Below, piece after piece: positions 21,781 through 34,099 of a stretch of DNA of 64,000 nucleotides; within the stretch, counting starts at the first letter, position 1; every line of letters starts with the position of its first letter. The notes under the pieces were generated by a model. That model was given only the letters and a program-made list of their open reading frames with translations, was not told the DNA's origin and did not search any database. Both the position numbers and the translations under genes were made by a program. The stretch covers positions 15,587,255-15,651,254 of the forward strand of contig NC_077232.1 in the NCBI RefSeq assembly GCF_027887165.1. The letters run 5' to 3'. The DNA comes from Monodelphis domestica (lineage: Eukaryota; Chordata; Mammalia; Didelphimorphia; Didelphidae).

Positions 21781-23527
21781 AAAAATATGTTTGCCTCACG
21801 GATAGGACGAGCCAATATAATAAAAATGACCATCCTACCCAAACTTATTTATCTATTTAGTGCCATACCCATTGAACTACCAAAATACTTCTTCACTGAT
21901 TTAGAAAAAACCATAACAAAGTTCATTTGGAAGAACAAAAGATCAAGGATATCCAGGGAAATAATGAAAAAAAAAAAACAAATGATGGGGGCCTTGCAGT
22001 CCCTGACCTTAAACTATATTACAAAGCAGCAGTCATCAAAACAATTTGGTACTGGCTAAGAAACAGAAAGGAAGATCAGTGGAATAGACTGGGGGAAAGC
22101 GACCTCATCAAGACAGTATACGATAAACCCAAAGATCCCAGCTTTTGGGACAAAAATCCACTATTCGACAAAAACTGCTGGGAAAATTGGAAGACAGTAT
22201 GGAAGAGACTAGGAATAGATCAACACCTCACACCCTACACCAAGATAAATTCAAAATGGGTGAGTGACTTAAACATAAAGAAGGAAACCATAAGTAAATT
22301 GGGTAAACACAGAATAGTATACATGTCAGACCTTTGGGAGGGGAAAGGCTTTAAAACCAAGCAAGACATAGAAAGAATCACAAAATGTAAAATAAATAAT
22401 TTTGACTACATCAAACTAAAAAGCTTTTGTACAAACAAAACCAATGTAACTAAAATCAGAAGGGAAACAACAAATTGGGGAAAAATCTTCATAGAAACCT
22501 CTGACAAAGGTTTAATTACTCATATTTATAAAGAGCTAAATCAATTGTACAAAAAATCAAGCCATTCTCCAATTGATAAATGGGCAAGGAAATCAAAACT
22601 ATTAATAAGCACATGAAAAAGTGTTCTAAATCTCTGATAATCAGAGAGATGCAAATCAAAGCAACTCTGAGGTATCACCTCACACCTAGCAGATTGGCTA
22701 ACATAACAGCTATGGAAAGTAATGAATGCTGGAGGGGATGTGGCAAAGTAGGGACACTGATTCATTGCTAGTGGAGTTGTGAACTGATCCAACCATTCTG
22801 GAGGGCAATTTGGAACTATGCCCAAAGGGCAACAAAAGAATATCTACTCTTTGATCCAACCATAGCACTGCTGGGTCTGTACCCCAAAGAGATAATGGAC
22901 AAAAAGACTTGTACAAAAATCTTCATAGCTGTGCTCTTTATGGTGGCCCAAAACTGGAAAATGGGGGGATGCCCATCAATTGGGGAAATGGCTGAGCAAA
23001 TTGTGGTATATGTTGGTGATGGAATACTATTGTGCTAAAAGGAATAATAAAGTGGAGGAGTTCCATGGAGACTGGAACAGCCTCCAGGAAGTGATGCAGA
23101 GCGAGAGGAGCAGAACCAGGAGAACATTGTACACAGAGACTAATACACTGTGGTATAATTGAACGTAATGGACTTCTCCATTAGTGGCGGTGTAATTAAT
23201 GTCCCTGAACAATTTGCAGGGATCTAGGAGAAAAAAAAAACACCATTCATAAGCAGAGGATAAACTGTGGGAGTAGAAACACTGAGGAAAAGCAACTGCC
23301 TGAATACAGCGGTTGAGGGGACATGACAGAGGAGAGACTCTAAATGAACACTCTAATGCAAATATTATCAACATAGCAATGGGTTCAAATCAAGAAAACA
23401 TGTAATGCCCAGTGGATTTATGCGTCGGCTATGGGGGGTCGGAGGGGAGGAAAAGAAAATGATCTATGTCTTTAATGGATAATGCTTGGAAATGATCAAA
23501 TAAAATATTTAAAAAAATATGTTTGCC
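21781..23527 (+). mobile_element. 5'-truncated L1 with target-site duplication
   Basis: The L1 body is 21796-23512. The 15-bp word aaaaatatgtttgcc occurs at 21781-21795 and 23513-23527 as the target duplication. The sequence is the ORF2 C-terminal third plus 3' UTR, ending in AATAAA/A-rich DNA. It interrupts ERV copy 2, so it is younger than that element. ERV copy 1 has the empty counterpart near 11870. Confidence 0.85.
21796..23162 (+). pseudogene. L1 ORF2 C-terminal fragment
   Basis: The frame begins inside the region after the RT ([20 protein letters not shown]) and, with a frame change near 21930-22060 and another near 22616, runs through the cysteine-bearing C-terminal region ([16 protein letters not shown]) to LYTETNTLWYN and a stop at about 23162. 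No RT or endonuclease is left, so it cannot move itself. Confidence 0.8.
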
Positions 23528-24690
23528 AAGGTTGAAACATTGCTACATCTGAAAAACTTGTGACAAGTATCCATTTTCTTTAAATGTAATACAGCAGACT
23601 CATGTTAAGAATGATAGTGGTTTTTGTCTGCTATTGTAATTGATTGGGCTATTGAGAATTTTGGGGATATTGATACCTACATATTTGTACTACTGTTCTT
23701 TATTTTAAAAAAAACTGATACCTTGTGAAATTCATTTGCTTGTTCTCATCATGGCCAGGTATGAAGAGGAAATGGATCTCATTTTGGTGACAAACCTTGT
23801 ATTCTACATTTAATTATCTGACACAGTGTGTCAATGATTATAAGCTATATATTTGAATTTAAAAACACTTTTATTATTATATTTTGCTTGCATGTACAAT
23901 ATACTATTTCAGTTTTTTTTTATTTTTCCTCTCCTTTTTTATATTTGAAGCACATCCTCATTATTAAGATTTTCTTTAACTTTTTTGATTTGCAGTAATA
24001 GAAGTTTAAAATATATTTGCTATAATGTCAATGCATGCCCCAAAAGCTTGCGACTGTAAAAATGGTGCCACTAATTGTTTAAAAAAATTATGGGACTTTG
24101 CTTAATGATTCTGTCTCCTTCCAGGACAAGATATACAAAAGAACCATTGCTCAGGGCCAAAGAAGAACAAAGCTAAAGCTGAATTGTGCCAAAAGAGCAC
24201 ACAGGTCAAAAAAAAAAAAAAAAAGAAACCAATCCCGATGGGCTTGATGAAAATTCTAAGCAAATAAAAAAGCCTTGAACCTAGTGTGAGACTCGAGGTT
24301 GCACCGCTTAACGTACGTTAAGACATAAGCCTTCCTTGTATTCACACTCTTCATGAAAATACTTACAGACAAGTACTAAAATTTAGCCCCTACATGGCTC
24401 CTCTAATCTAGTCCCTATTCTGTCTTTCATAATGTGGCAACTTTCTGTAGTCCTGGCTACTGACTGGGTAAATGCATCATTGTTTAGATCATTTTAATTG
24501 GGCCCCGATTCAAGGACCTGTTATAGATTTATTTTTCCTTTACTTGGAATTTTTACACATAAGACTTTGATTGTCTATATTTCACCCAGAAATTATCTTT
24601 TTTTATTTGGATTTTTTTATGTTTTTAATTTCTCTTGCCAATTGATTTATATGACTCATAACCCAGCCATGCATCCCTAAATGAGTATTT

Positions 24691-25959
24691 TCCACCCTGG
24701 TCAGGCTGCAGATCTTCAACTGTCCCAGGTGCCTTAAATTAGGGGAATTGTTGGAGAAGCTGATCCTTGCCCACAGCCTGGAGAACAGTCCAATCAGGCT
24801 TATTAGCCATTCCTGCCCACAGCGTGGCCAAACACTGGCTGAGTGGCAGGCCTACTCCTCCCTCACTGCCTCCAAATGCTACCTCAGCCACAGAACCCTG
24901 GGTCCATCCTGGTGCTGCTTCTGTGTCCTGCAGCTGTTGAAGCCTAGACATGTCTCATGTTGACAAGACTCAGGAGTGTGGTGCAGCACACTGGTGAGCT
25001 CAGGATCCTGCATGGCATTATAACAGTACTATGGACCAGTTGCAATTACATTGTTTAGGGAACCTATTTTAACAATTATGTGAGAATGCTCTGAGGATAC
25101 AGAAGCCTGGTCAAAATTTGAAAGGCTTAGAAAATCAGATTATGAGACACCATTTCAGTTTAAGGATAATATCATTGAGTTTGGGAGTAGATATCTAGAA
25201 CTTGATAGATATTAAGCAAATAAAGACACATTTTGTCAATAACTCTTATAGGGTGGACCAAGATTATATTAATACACATTTCCCATGGTGGCCTCATATG
25301 GACCTTGAAGAATTGAGAAGCACTGTTGCTTATGTCTTTAAAGGCCAAAAGAAAAACAGCAAAAAGGTAATAATTTCATAGAAAATTTGTAAAAAAATCA
25401 TTTCTTTAGAGGATAGGATCGATAAATAAGACAAAGAGCATGATGCTCAACCAATGGATGAAAGAATTATTTAGCATTTGAAACTAATGAATATACTGTT
25501 TGGTTCACATAAGTGATCCAGTGATCTATTCCCCAACTAATGGGCTGCCAACACAAGTATATAAGTTACTTAGGGTGGCATAAGTTAGTGTGTTACACTG
25601 ACAGCTTCTAACTTCATGTGTTATGATTCTAAATTTAATATTTTGTCATCTTGGATTGCTCTAAAACATGGCCATAATTAGTTTCTATGAAGCTTCAAAC
25701 ATTAAAATAAGGAATAGTATCTTCATAAACAACAAAGAATCAATTTGTTTTATTAATTATAGTCACCTAAATTTTTTTCACCTTCATCAATAAAATTCAA
25801 ATTATATTACACTGGTCTGCTATCCATAAGAGTCTTCAATGTGGTAGTAAACCTCCTTGAAAATGTGATTCATCCCTAAGAACCTCATAAAATCTGTTAT
25901 AAGTAAATGGATAATCTGCCTAATTTATATCTCTGTTGATAAAAATGTTGTTCTGTTCT
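24691..25959. other. Unassigned DNA between two ERV segments
   Basis: About 1.27 kb. A GC-richer part (24695-24960) gives short frames on both strands and the rest is AT-rich with many stops. It sits between the broken end of ERV copy 2 and the pol remnant and may be more ERV DNA, but I recognise no motif. Confidence 0.35.
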
Positions 25960-27238
25960 CAAACTGCCTAAAGCTCTAGCTGTAGTTCATTGCTCTGACC
26001 ATACAGGTGGCTCTGACCCTGTCTCTAGAGGAAATGACCGAGCAGATGCCGCTGCAAAACTAGCAGCCATAGAAGGACCTGGATTAATTTTAACATTAAC
26101 AACCACTGATAATTTAAATTTATCACTCTCCTATAATGAAAAGGAAGTGGAAAAATGGAAATAAAAATTCAAAGCAAAACAGATTAATGGAGTGTGGGTG
26201 TCATCTGAAGGAAAACCCCTGCTCCCTAGAAGTTTCTATAACCAAATTTACCAATCTATTCATAAAAATGGTCATTTTGGCACCCAGGGCATCATGGACT
26301 CTGTCAAGAGAGTATGGATAGCCCCTGGTATAACTACTATAACCTCTAAAGTATGTTCAGCCTGATCCATTTGCCAGGCATATAACCAACATGCATATCG
26401 TGGAAAAGCCTTTGGGGGACATCCTCTGGCTTACACACCTTTTGAACATCTACAGATAGATTTCATAACAATGCCAAAGGCTGGACATTATAAATTTTGT
26501 CTGGTCATAGTAGATCAACTAACCAGATTGCCGGAAGCATTTGTTAAGACCTGAGCCACAGCAGATTTTGTTGCAAAGATACTTTCAAAGGAAATTATTC
26601 CTCGTTTTGGCCTGCCAGCACGTATTGACTCCGATAGAGGGAGTCATTTTACCGATTCTGTCTTAAACCAAATATATTCTTGCTTGGGGATAACTCCAAA
26701 ATTCCATGTTCAATATCACCCCCAGAGCTCAGGCCAAGTAGAGAGGATGAATACAGAACTTAAGACTATGATTGGAAAATTATGCACTGAGACCCATTAA
26801 AAATGGCCTGAAATTCTCCCTCTGGCCCTATTTTATGTTAGAAGCAGGCCTAGAGGAGACTTACATATTTTACCATTTGAGATGCTTTTTGGACATCCGC
26901 CTATACAGGCTAAGCCTTTCTCCCCGGCTTATACATCGCTATTAGGGGGAGATATTACTATTGCTTCCTATATACAGGAGTTACAGCACAAACTACGTGA
27001 ACTTCATGAATCTGGAGCTGCAGTACAAGCCAGACCATTAGACTTTTCTCTGCATGACCTGAACCCAGGAGATAAAGTTTATATCAAGAATTTCAAGTGT
27101 ACTGGAGCAACTCAACCTTCATGGGAAGGACCATTCCAAATGTTATTAACTACTCCAACATCTATAAAGATTGGAGAAAGAGACTCTTGGATTCACTGCT
27201 CACATGTGAAGAAAGCATCTTCTGCTGAGACTGATTGA
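25960..27238 (+). pseudogene. ERV pol remnant: RNase H end and integrase
   Basis: One frame runs for 1.27 kb with four in-frame stops (26162, 26363, 26552, 26798) and no frameshift. It opens with the end of an RNase H domain (RGNDRADAAAK). The integrase follows with an HHCC-type zinc region (the H pair near 26259, the C pair near 26348-26371, a stop between the cysteines), then the core with LQIDF, DSDRG and SSGQVER as the D-D-E triad. A C-terminal domain ends WIHCSHVKKA, typical of gammaretrovirus-like (class I) integrases. Reverse transcriptase, protease and gag are not present upstream. The gene is not functional. Confidence 0.85.
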
Positions 27239-28601
27239 CTCTATCCTATCATATGAATTGTGACTATATCTTATCATATGAATTGGAGATAATAATTCAT
27301 AGACAAATGGATGCTGTTTTTTCAAGAATATATTGAATTACTGATTTTTTCTTATTTTTCTTATTTCTTTTCTTTTATTTTTTGATCAGAATATTTGAAT
27401 TTTTTTCTCATTTTTTGTACTGAAGGTACACATAATTAATATTAATATTATTTTTTTCTTTTCCTGCAGTAATACAAGTTAATACATATACTCGTGCTAT
27501 AATACCAATATATGCCTAAAAGCTTTAAACTATGGGAACCTGCCATTTATTGATAAAATATTATAGGACTGTGATTAATGTTTGTGTCTGATTCCAGGAA
27601 AAGGGATTAAAACAAGAAGCACAGACTAAACCTGAATAGTGCCAATAGAGCACACAAGAAATATTAAAGTGAGACTCAAGGTTGCGACACAACTTATGTT
27701 TAAGTAGTAGGACTTCCTTGTGTCTACACTCTTTATGAGGTACTCAAACAAGTACAAAGCTTGACTATCATGCTGGCTCCCTATATCCCTGAAGAAAAAA
27801 ATAATCAGACGAGGGAATGACATTTCCCCATCAAAATAGAATTCTAATTCTTTTCTTCTTATATTATGGCAACTTCCTGTAGTCTTCACTACAAATGGCT
27901 AAGTGAAATATTACTGCATTCTGTCCTACATACTTGTGGGATAGAAATTACTTTAAACTGGACCTATACAAGGCCTATTTTGAATTTTTCTTATGTTTTT
28001 ATTATTTTTCTATTCTTTTGATAATTGACACATACACCCCCATAACTGAACATTGCATTCTGAGCTAAACTTGATATTTTTTTAATACTTACTTCAGGGG
28101 GGATTGTATTTTAATTTAAAATCTAAAATAGTATTTTTATAAAAATCCAAGAATTTTGAATTTTGTTTAAGATTTTACTGTTATAAAAAATCAAAGATTT
28201 TGATTCTGTTCGAGAAAAGATCTTTAAGAAAGAAGCTTGAAACTTTTATATCCAGAGAATGAACTGTTGCAGAAAGATGCCGAAAACCTACACTTCATCA
28301 AGAAGATCAAGAATGAACTTTGGATATGATTGATTGGACTGAACTTTTGATTGAACATTTATTGTAATTGTACACATTTATGCCAAAAGGGACTGCCCCT
28401 AATTTGGCTTTCTGTCAATGCGCCTAGCAAAACATTGGTTTTGCTTTCTTTTCTTTTCTATTTCCTCTATCACTATTCTAATTTCTCTTAGAAAATTGAA
28501 TATTGTGTATATCTATAGTTAGAAGTGCATTTAGAACTACAAAATGATTATGTTAAATGATCAATGGGGAGACTAGTCTCCCAATGATCATCAGGGGGGA
28601 T
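27239..28601 (+). repeat. ERV 3' block without env, with polypurine tract
   Basis: Between pol and the 3' LTR, where an envelope gene would be expected, there is 1.36 kb with no meaningful frame. It aligns by eye with parts of 11171-13275, 15280-15650, 23900-24690 and, in reverse, 48409-49500. It ends in the polypurine tract AGGGGGGAT at 28593-28601, right before the LTR. Confidence 0.65.
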
Positions 28602-29152
28602 TGTAAACCTTAAAATTTCTTAGACTTATGAATGTTGGAATTTTACCCATTGGGAAATTTCATACTGGAAAAAATTTCCTACTGATAGTAAGAACTCTAT
28701 TGGAATGTGAAACCCCTTGGCATGGGAGGATCCTTCTCCTCCCTACTTAAGACTACTTTAGGACAGAAACCTTTTACTAAACAATGGAAAGGGGTTTGAT
28801 CTATGCTTAAGCATAGAACAGGAAGTTCTTTGAATCATGATTGATTTTAGAATTGATACAATAGAGATACTTGGAATGACAGAACCAGGACTTGGAAAAT
28901 ACAATCTCTACCCTACTTAGAGTAACAGGATTTAGGAAGGGCTGCAGCAAAGATCAAGATTTAATTATTTGAGAATATGACCTTCAACAGACATGTGCTA
29001 AGCCACAGACCTCTGGGCGGTCCTGGGTTAAACTAGAGCCACCATTGGCACAGGGTGGACATCGACAGTGATTGGTAGATGTGAGAACTGAGGGGAGGGA
29101 ACTTAGATGGTTTCCTTAAAGATAGCGGGGTCTGAGGACAGAGGGAGGACAG

Positions 29153-29230
29153 TTTTTTGCTCTGAGAGGTTTTGCTCTGAGGAGCTTTTGCTCTGAGGAG
29201 CTTTTGCTCTGAAAGATTTTGCTCTGAAGG
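29153..29230 (+). repeat. Five tandem ~16-bp repeats in the LTR U3
   Basis: 'ttttgctctga' recurs five times at about 16-base spacing, upstream of the TATA-like site. The other LTR copies in the window lack this array. Repeated U3 blocks often hold enhancer sites in retroviruses; that role is only an inference here. Confidence 0.7.
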
Positions 29231-29374
29231 AGTCTGGAGGTGGAGGCCCCTGAGACTGTTTCTCCATTTTGGTCATGTGAGTGATAGGGACTGATCTCTT
29301 TTCTTTGCCTCAGCTATCTAAGGGCTTGGGCCTTTGGCCCAGCCTAAGGCGAGGGGGTATTTAAGTCCTATTCC

Positions 29375-29403
29375 CTTCTCTCCCCTTTCTCTCTCTCTCC
29401 CTC

Positions 29404-29449
<46 letters not shown>
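29375..29449. repeat. (CT)n microsatellite in the LTR
   Basis: A nearly pure CT run of about 50 bp, with interrupted CT sequence before it, just after the TATA-like site. Confidence 0.9.
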
Positions 29450-29452
<3 letters not shown>

Positions 29453-29599
29453 CCTTTCTTCCTCCTGTTTGTAATTAAAAACTCCAAAAGGTTGACTGCT
29501 GACTTGAGTTTTCATTTAGGAATTACATAGCTGAATTCCTTGGCGACCTTAAATTAATATATATCAGTCTTTTAAAGTGATTTTGATATCACAATGCAT

Positions 29600-31730
29600 G
29601 CACAAATATGTGAATATATAAAAATATAAGGAGCTGGAGTGGAATTTATTATGCTATCTGAATTTAAAAATTAAGAATATAAATCATGATCTCAGAAAAA
29701 GCAAAAGCAAAACTAGAACTAATTGAAAGATATAATCAGAGAAAATAGATCTTTTTCAAATGTGCTCTGGACAAAGACATAAAATCAATATTAAATAAAC
29801 ATGAAACAAATGGAATAACATCAAAATTCTTAACGGAAAAGTTAAATGAGTTACAGAAGGAAATAGGTGGAACAATATACTAGCAAGGGACTTGTTTTCT
29901 TGTTTAGAAATAGCTAAGTCTAACCATAAAGTAAATATAAAAGGCTTTAGGGAGATGAATAGAATTTTAGAAAAGTATCATAATGTATACTTCTGAGAAA
30001 AAAAAAAACTATTTTAATAGAAAGGTGCATGCATTTTTCTAGATTTTACTTACTCTTTCACAAAAAACTGATCATATATTAGACATAAATGTCTCAAAAA
30101 CAAATGCAGAAAAGCAACATTTTTTTTGGAAAATAATACAATAATAATAACATTCATAAAGGGCCTTCAAGGCATAAAGTAAAAAGTAATTGGAAATTAA
30201 ATGGTCTAATCCTAAAAAGAGAATGGATGAAAGAACAAATCTTTGAAGAATTCCTAAATGATTACAGAAATAAAAAATGAGAAAGAGAAGATGGATGAAT
30301 TAGACATTTAACTAAAAAATAGTGTATGTGTATATGGGGGGAGGGGGGGATTAAACCCTGAATTAAACACCAGAATGGAAATCCTGATAAACCAAGGAGA
30401 GATTAATACACTATGAACATGTAGAATATATACCCGGAAAACAAGGATAATTTAATATAAGAAGAAATATAAACCAAAATGAGCATATCAATTAAAATAT
30501 ATAATTATTTTTAAAGGGGTATGAAAAGTTTTAATAAAATCTAAAACTCATTTCTATTAAAAAATATTCGCAAGCATATGAATCATTCAAGGCTTGCCTA
30601 AAATTAGTCTATACCTAAAATTATCAACAAGAATAATCCATCCAAAGCAAAACTAGAAACCATGCCAATAAAACCAAGGAGGAAACAACTATGGCCATTA
30701 TCATCACTATAATTCAATAGTCTGCTAAAAAATGCTAGTTACAGTGCTGAAACAAGAAAATTAATTTAAGAAATTAGAATAGGTAATGAAGAAAGAAATA
30801 TTACTCTTCACAGATGAATGATAGTATACTTAGGCAACACTAGATGAAAAGAAAAAACAAATAATTGATATAATTTACTATTTTAGTCATATTAAAATAT
30901 ATAAAATAAAGTCATCTAATTAATAAGGTTTTTGTGTATTACCAAAAAAAAGAAAGATAGAAAAAAGAATTCCATTGAAAATGACTTACAGACAATATAA
31001 AATACTTGTGAGTCTTCTTACCAATACAAATCTTGATACTAAATCTATATAATTGCAAAACACTTCATACAAGTAAAGATAGATCTAAACAATGAGAGAA
31101 AGAATAATTGCTCATGGGAAGGTGAAGTAAATATAATGAAAATTAAAATTCTACCTAGATTAATTTATTCAATCACATAATAATCAAACTATCAAGAATT
31201 ATTTAATATAAGTAGAAAAATAAGAACATTTTTTTCTACTAAAAGAAGAAAATCACGAATATCAAGGGAAGCAAAGAAAACAAATTAAGGAAAGCTACCT
31301 AATAGTAAAAGATTTTAATGCATATTAAAATCTTCTAATCTTGAAAACAAGTACTGGTGATGAAATAGACTGGAGGATAATTGAAATATGTTACAGAAAT
31401 AATATTGTGTACAACAGTATTTTAATGTATCTTGAACACAAAGATTCAAACCTTAACAAGAACTCATTTGAAAACAATTTTCTAGAAAAACTAGAAATCA
31501 GTTTGGCAAATATTAAGGATAGACTAACATATCACAGTGGATGTCAAAATAAAGTCAGAACAGTCACATGACTTATACAGAAAGTATTATTTCAAAAATA
31601 AATTAGGAGTGCATGAAAATATGTATCTGTCAAATTTATAGAAATGGGAAGATTTTATGATGAAACAAGATATATATAGAAACATAGAAAGTCAAATGTA
31701 TTTTTGAATCAAGAAATCATAAAAGCTTCA
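29600..31730 (+). mobile_element. Old, degenerate L1 (OR-A unit)
   Basis: Heavily mutated ORF2-like sequence on the plus strand. The landmark 'attgctcatgggaaggtgaa', followed by a form of IKIKILPRLIYSI near 31110-31160, corresponds to the conserved [15 protein letters not shown] region. Much of it aligns with 44450-47220, with words such as 'gaattttagaaaagt', 'attagacataaatg' and 'aattggaaattaaatg'. That suggests one L1 carried along in the older duplication. Confidence 0.6.
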
Positions 31731-32342
31731 CAATTTTTTTAATTTCATGAAATCAAACTTAACTATTTTACATCCCATGATACTATCTTTTGTTCAGTCA
31801 TTAGTCTTTGAATGATCAGACAAGTTCTTTTTAACTTGATTCCCTAATTTACTTATGATTTTACCATTTCTGATATTCATTTATCCATTTTGACCTAATA
31901 CTTGTATACAATGTGAGATGTTGGTGTATGCCTATTTTCTTTCAAACTGATTTACAGTCTTCCTAGCAATTTTTTTCAAATGGTCAATTTCTAACCAAAG
32001 AGCTTAGATCTTTAGGCTCATCAAATACTAGGTTACTTTAGTCATTTATTACTGTCTAATGTATACCTATCATATTCCACTAATGTACCAGTAATCTCAG
32101 TCATTAACAAATTGTTTTTTCTGATTACTACTTTGTAAGAAAGTGTCATTGGTATGGCATTTACTAAGTAAATTAACCAAGGTAGAATTATCATTTTTAT
32201 ATTAACTGACCCAACCCATGAACAGTTAGTATTTCTCCAATTGTTCTGATCTATTTTTGTTAAAATAATTTTATAATTGTGTTGAGATAGTTTCTGAGAT
32301 TTCCTTGGTAAGTAGGTTCCCAAGAATTTTCATATTGTGTGT
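31731..32342 (-). mobile_element. Old L1 fragment, reverse
   Basis: A minus-strand frame at 32042-32323 reads NWRNTNCSWVGSVNIKMIIL, the same ORF2 region as the other L1s in the window. The rest is decayed. Opposite orientation to the preceding old L1. Confidence 0.6.
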
Positions 32343-32554
32343 AGGGTTTTGTTTATTTTAAACCCTTACCTTCCATGTTGGAGTCAATAGTGTGTATTGG
32401 CTCCAAGGCCGAAGAGTGGTAAGGGCTAGGCAATGGGGGTCAAGGGACTTGCCCAGGGTCACACAGCTGGGAAGTGTCTGAGGCCAGATTTGAACCTAGG
32501 ACCTCCCATCTCGAGGACTGGCTCTCAATCCACTAAGCTACCCAGCTGACCCCT
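32343..32554 (-). repeat. tRNA-derived marsupial SINE, well preserved
   Basis: Reverse orientation: it begins with the complement of the tail ('ttaaacccttaccttcc') and ends with the tRNA-like head ('gatttgaaccta' for the B box, 'ggctctcaatccactaagct' for the A-box region). The most complete copy in the window. Confidence 0.85.
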
Positions 32555-33224
32555 ATGTAGTGTTTTTAAATGCAATATCTATTTCAATTTTTTTTTCCTT
32601 CTGGGTTTTGTTGTTAATGAGATTTTTATTTCAATTTTCATAGCAATGAATAATAAAGTATTTTAAGTTCTCATTATGTGAGACATACTCTTTATAATAG
32701 TCTTTTAAATTCCTCAAATATATTTTTAACTTATCTATCTGAATTAGAGAGAAAAAAGAGCCAGAGCCAGAGAAAGCCAGAAAAAAAGATAGAGATAGTG
32801 AGAGACACACACACACAGGTATTATAATGCTAGGGAGAAAAAAAGTCAGAGATATAGAAAGTAGAGTAACTAAAAACTATAGGCAAAGCCTCAGATGATA
32901 AAGAAAATGCAGTTTGATGACAAGTTCAATTTGAATTGCTGGAAGACAGGAAGCAAGACTTGTTTTTTAGTCATGATATGGAGGAAATGAGAAAATGAAA
33001 GACAGGATAATAAAACATGCAAGAGTTGTACCACAGATTATAAAATAAAAAGACTAAAATCAAGAAAATTTCTATATTTTGCCAACAAAATTCAGCAGGA
33101 GAGGCTAGGGAAATTCCATTCCATATTCCTGCAGAAAACATAAAATATTTCTGAAGACTACTGTGAAGATTGGATTTGGCTCTCCCCTGATATAAACAAT
33201 AAAGGTTTTTAACTCTTACTTGAT
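32555..33224. other. AT- and purine-rich spacer
   Basis: Includes a degenerate purine tract at about 32745-32820 ending in (AC)n. No gene or named repeat seen. Confidence 0.45.
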
Positions 33225-34060
33225 TGTGAAGATTAAATTCTAATTCCCTGTCTATTTTTAGATTTTAATCCCCAAGGTGTAACCCCAGTATTTAAAGTAG
33301 ATCTACCCTTTTTAAACACAAAAAGGTGTGAATTAACCAGAAAAAGGTGTGAACTAACCACAAGAGGTATGAACACCCATTTTATACATTGAGTGGGAGG
33401 TCTGAGACCCATGTGTGAAAGAGTGTCCTGGAGTCCTGGAGAGGAGCATCTGCTTTGATTGGCAGACATAAAATTTAGGAGGTGACAAAAGAGAAAAAGG
33501 TCTTTAAATAGTAGAAACAGAGACACACAGAGATCATCAGTCAGTCACTCTGAGTTGGACTGGAAGAGACTCACTCGGGCTTGGACTGAAGACTACTCAA
33601 AGCTGGAGGGAAGATAGACACTTGAGGAGAGACTGGAAGACAGACACTCAGACTTGGAGTGAAGATACTTGGCTGTGGAACTGGAGCCCTGGAGGAACTC
33701 TTGCAGGACACCTCAGACTGCTTCTCTTTTAGACAATCACTGTGGTGAATGAAAAGGCTGACTTCTTTCCTTGCCCTTTCTGGAGGTGTGAACCTCCAAG
33801 AAAGGCCCATCATCTTGAGACTTCTTTCCCCTGACTGGTGCCTTAGAATTTCTACCTGGATCAGAGGAAGCTAGAGCTTTCTCCCCCTCTCTCTCCACTT
33901 TCTGTCTAGTTTCATATCTTCCTCTATTTTAAAATAAACTACCATAAATTCCATTTATTTCAGTAATTCATTTTTGGATTTAGAAATTAAATCCCTGGTG
34001 ACCACCAATTAAATAATCAGTCCAATCACATAAATTTAACACTACCTTTCAGGACAAACC
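33225..34060 (+). repeat. LTR of the same superfamily, solo or fragment
   Basis: It starts TGTGAAGATTAAATTC. It shares with the other LTRs the inverted CCAAT box ('tttgattggcagacat' near 33456), a stretch of short imperfect GGACTGAAGA-type repeats (33560-33680), AATAAA near 33933 and 'ccctggtgaccacc' near the end. No internal ERV sequence lies beside it. The right end is uncertain and no target duplication was found. Confidence 0.55.
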
Positions 34061-34099
34061 CAGGGATTATATGGATAGAGTTATAAAATGTCCTCTACA

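Larger units (their letters stand above)
20128..24690 (+). mobile_element. Non-coding LTR element, copy 2 (3' LTR lost)
   Basis: The 5' LTR (20128-20436) starts TGTAAAATGGAG, ends AATTTTACA and aligns with 9983-10322. The leader, the conserved ATG at 20915, a SINE and AT-rich internal DNA follow in the same order as in copy 1. A later L1 interrupts it at 21796-23512. Similarity to copy 1 ends at about 24690, before any 3' LTR. It inserted after 'gctt' in the OR-A flank, and the uninterrupted site is visible at 43864-43890. Confidence 0.72.
28602..29591 (+). repeat. 3' LTR of the pol-bearing ERV
   Basis: It starts TGTAAACCTTAAAATTTC next to the polypurine tract and ends near 'gatatca'. It is the same type as the solo LTR at 18520-19552, with the shared 'gtgattggtagatgtgagaa' (inverted CCAAT box) near 29060 and 'ttggcgacctt' near the end. 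A TATA-like 'ggtatttaag' lies at about 29356. The exact right end is uncertain by a few bases. Confidence 0.75.
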
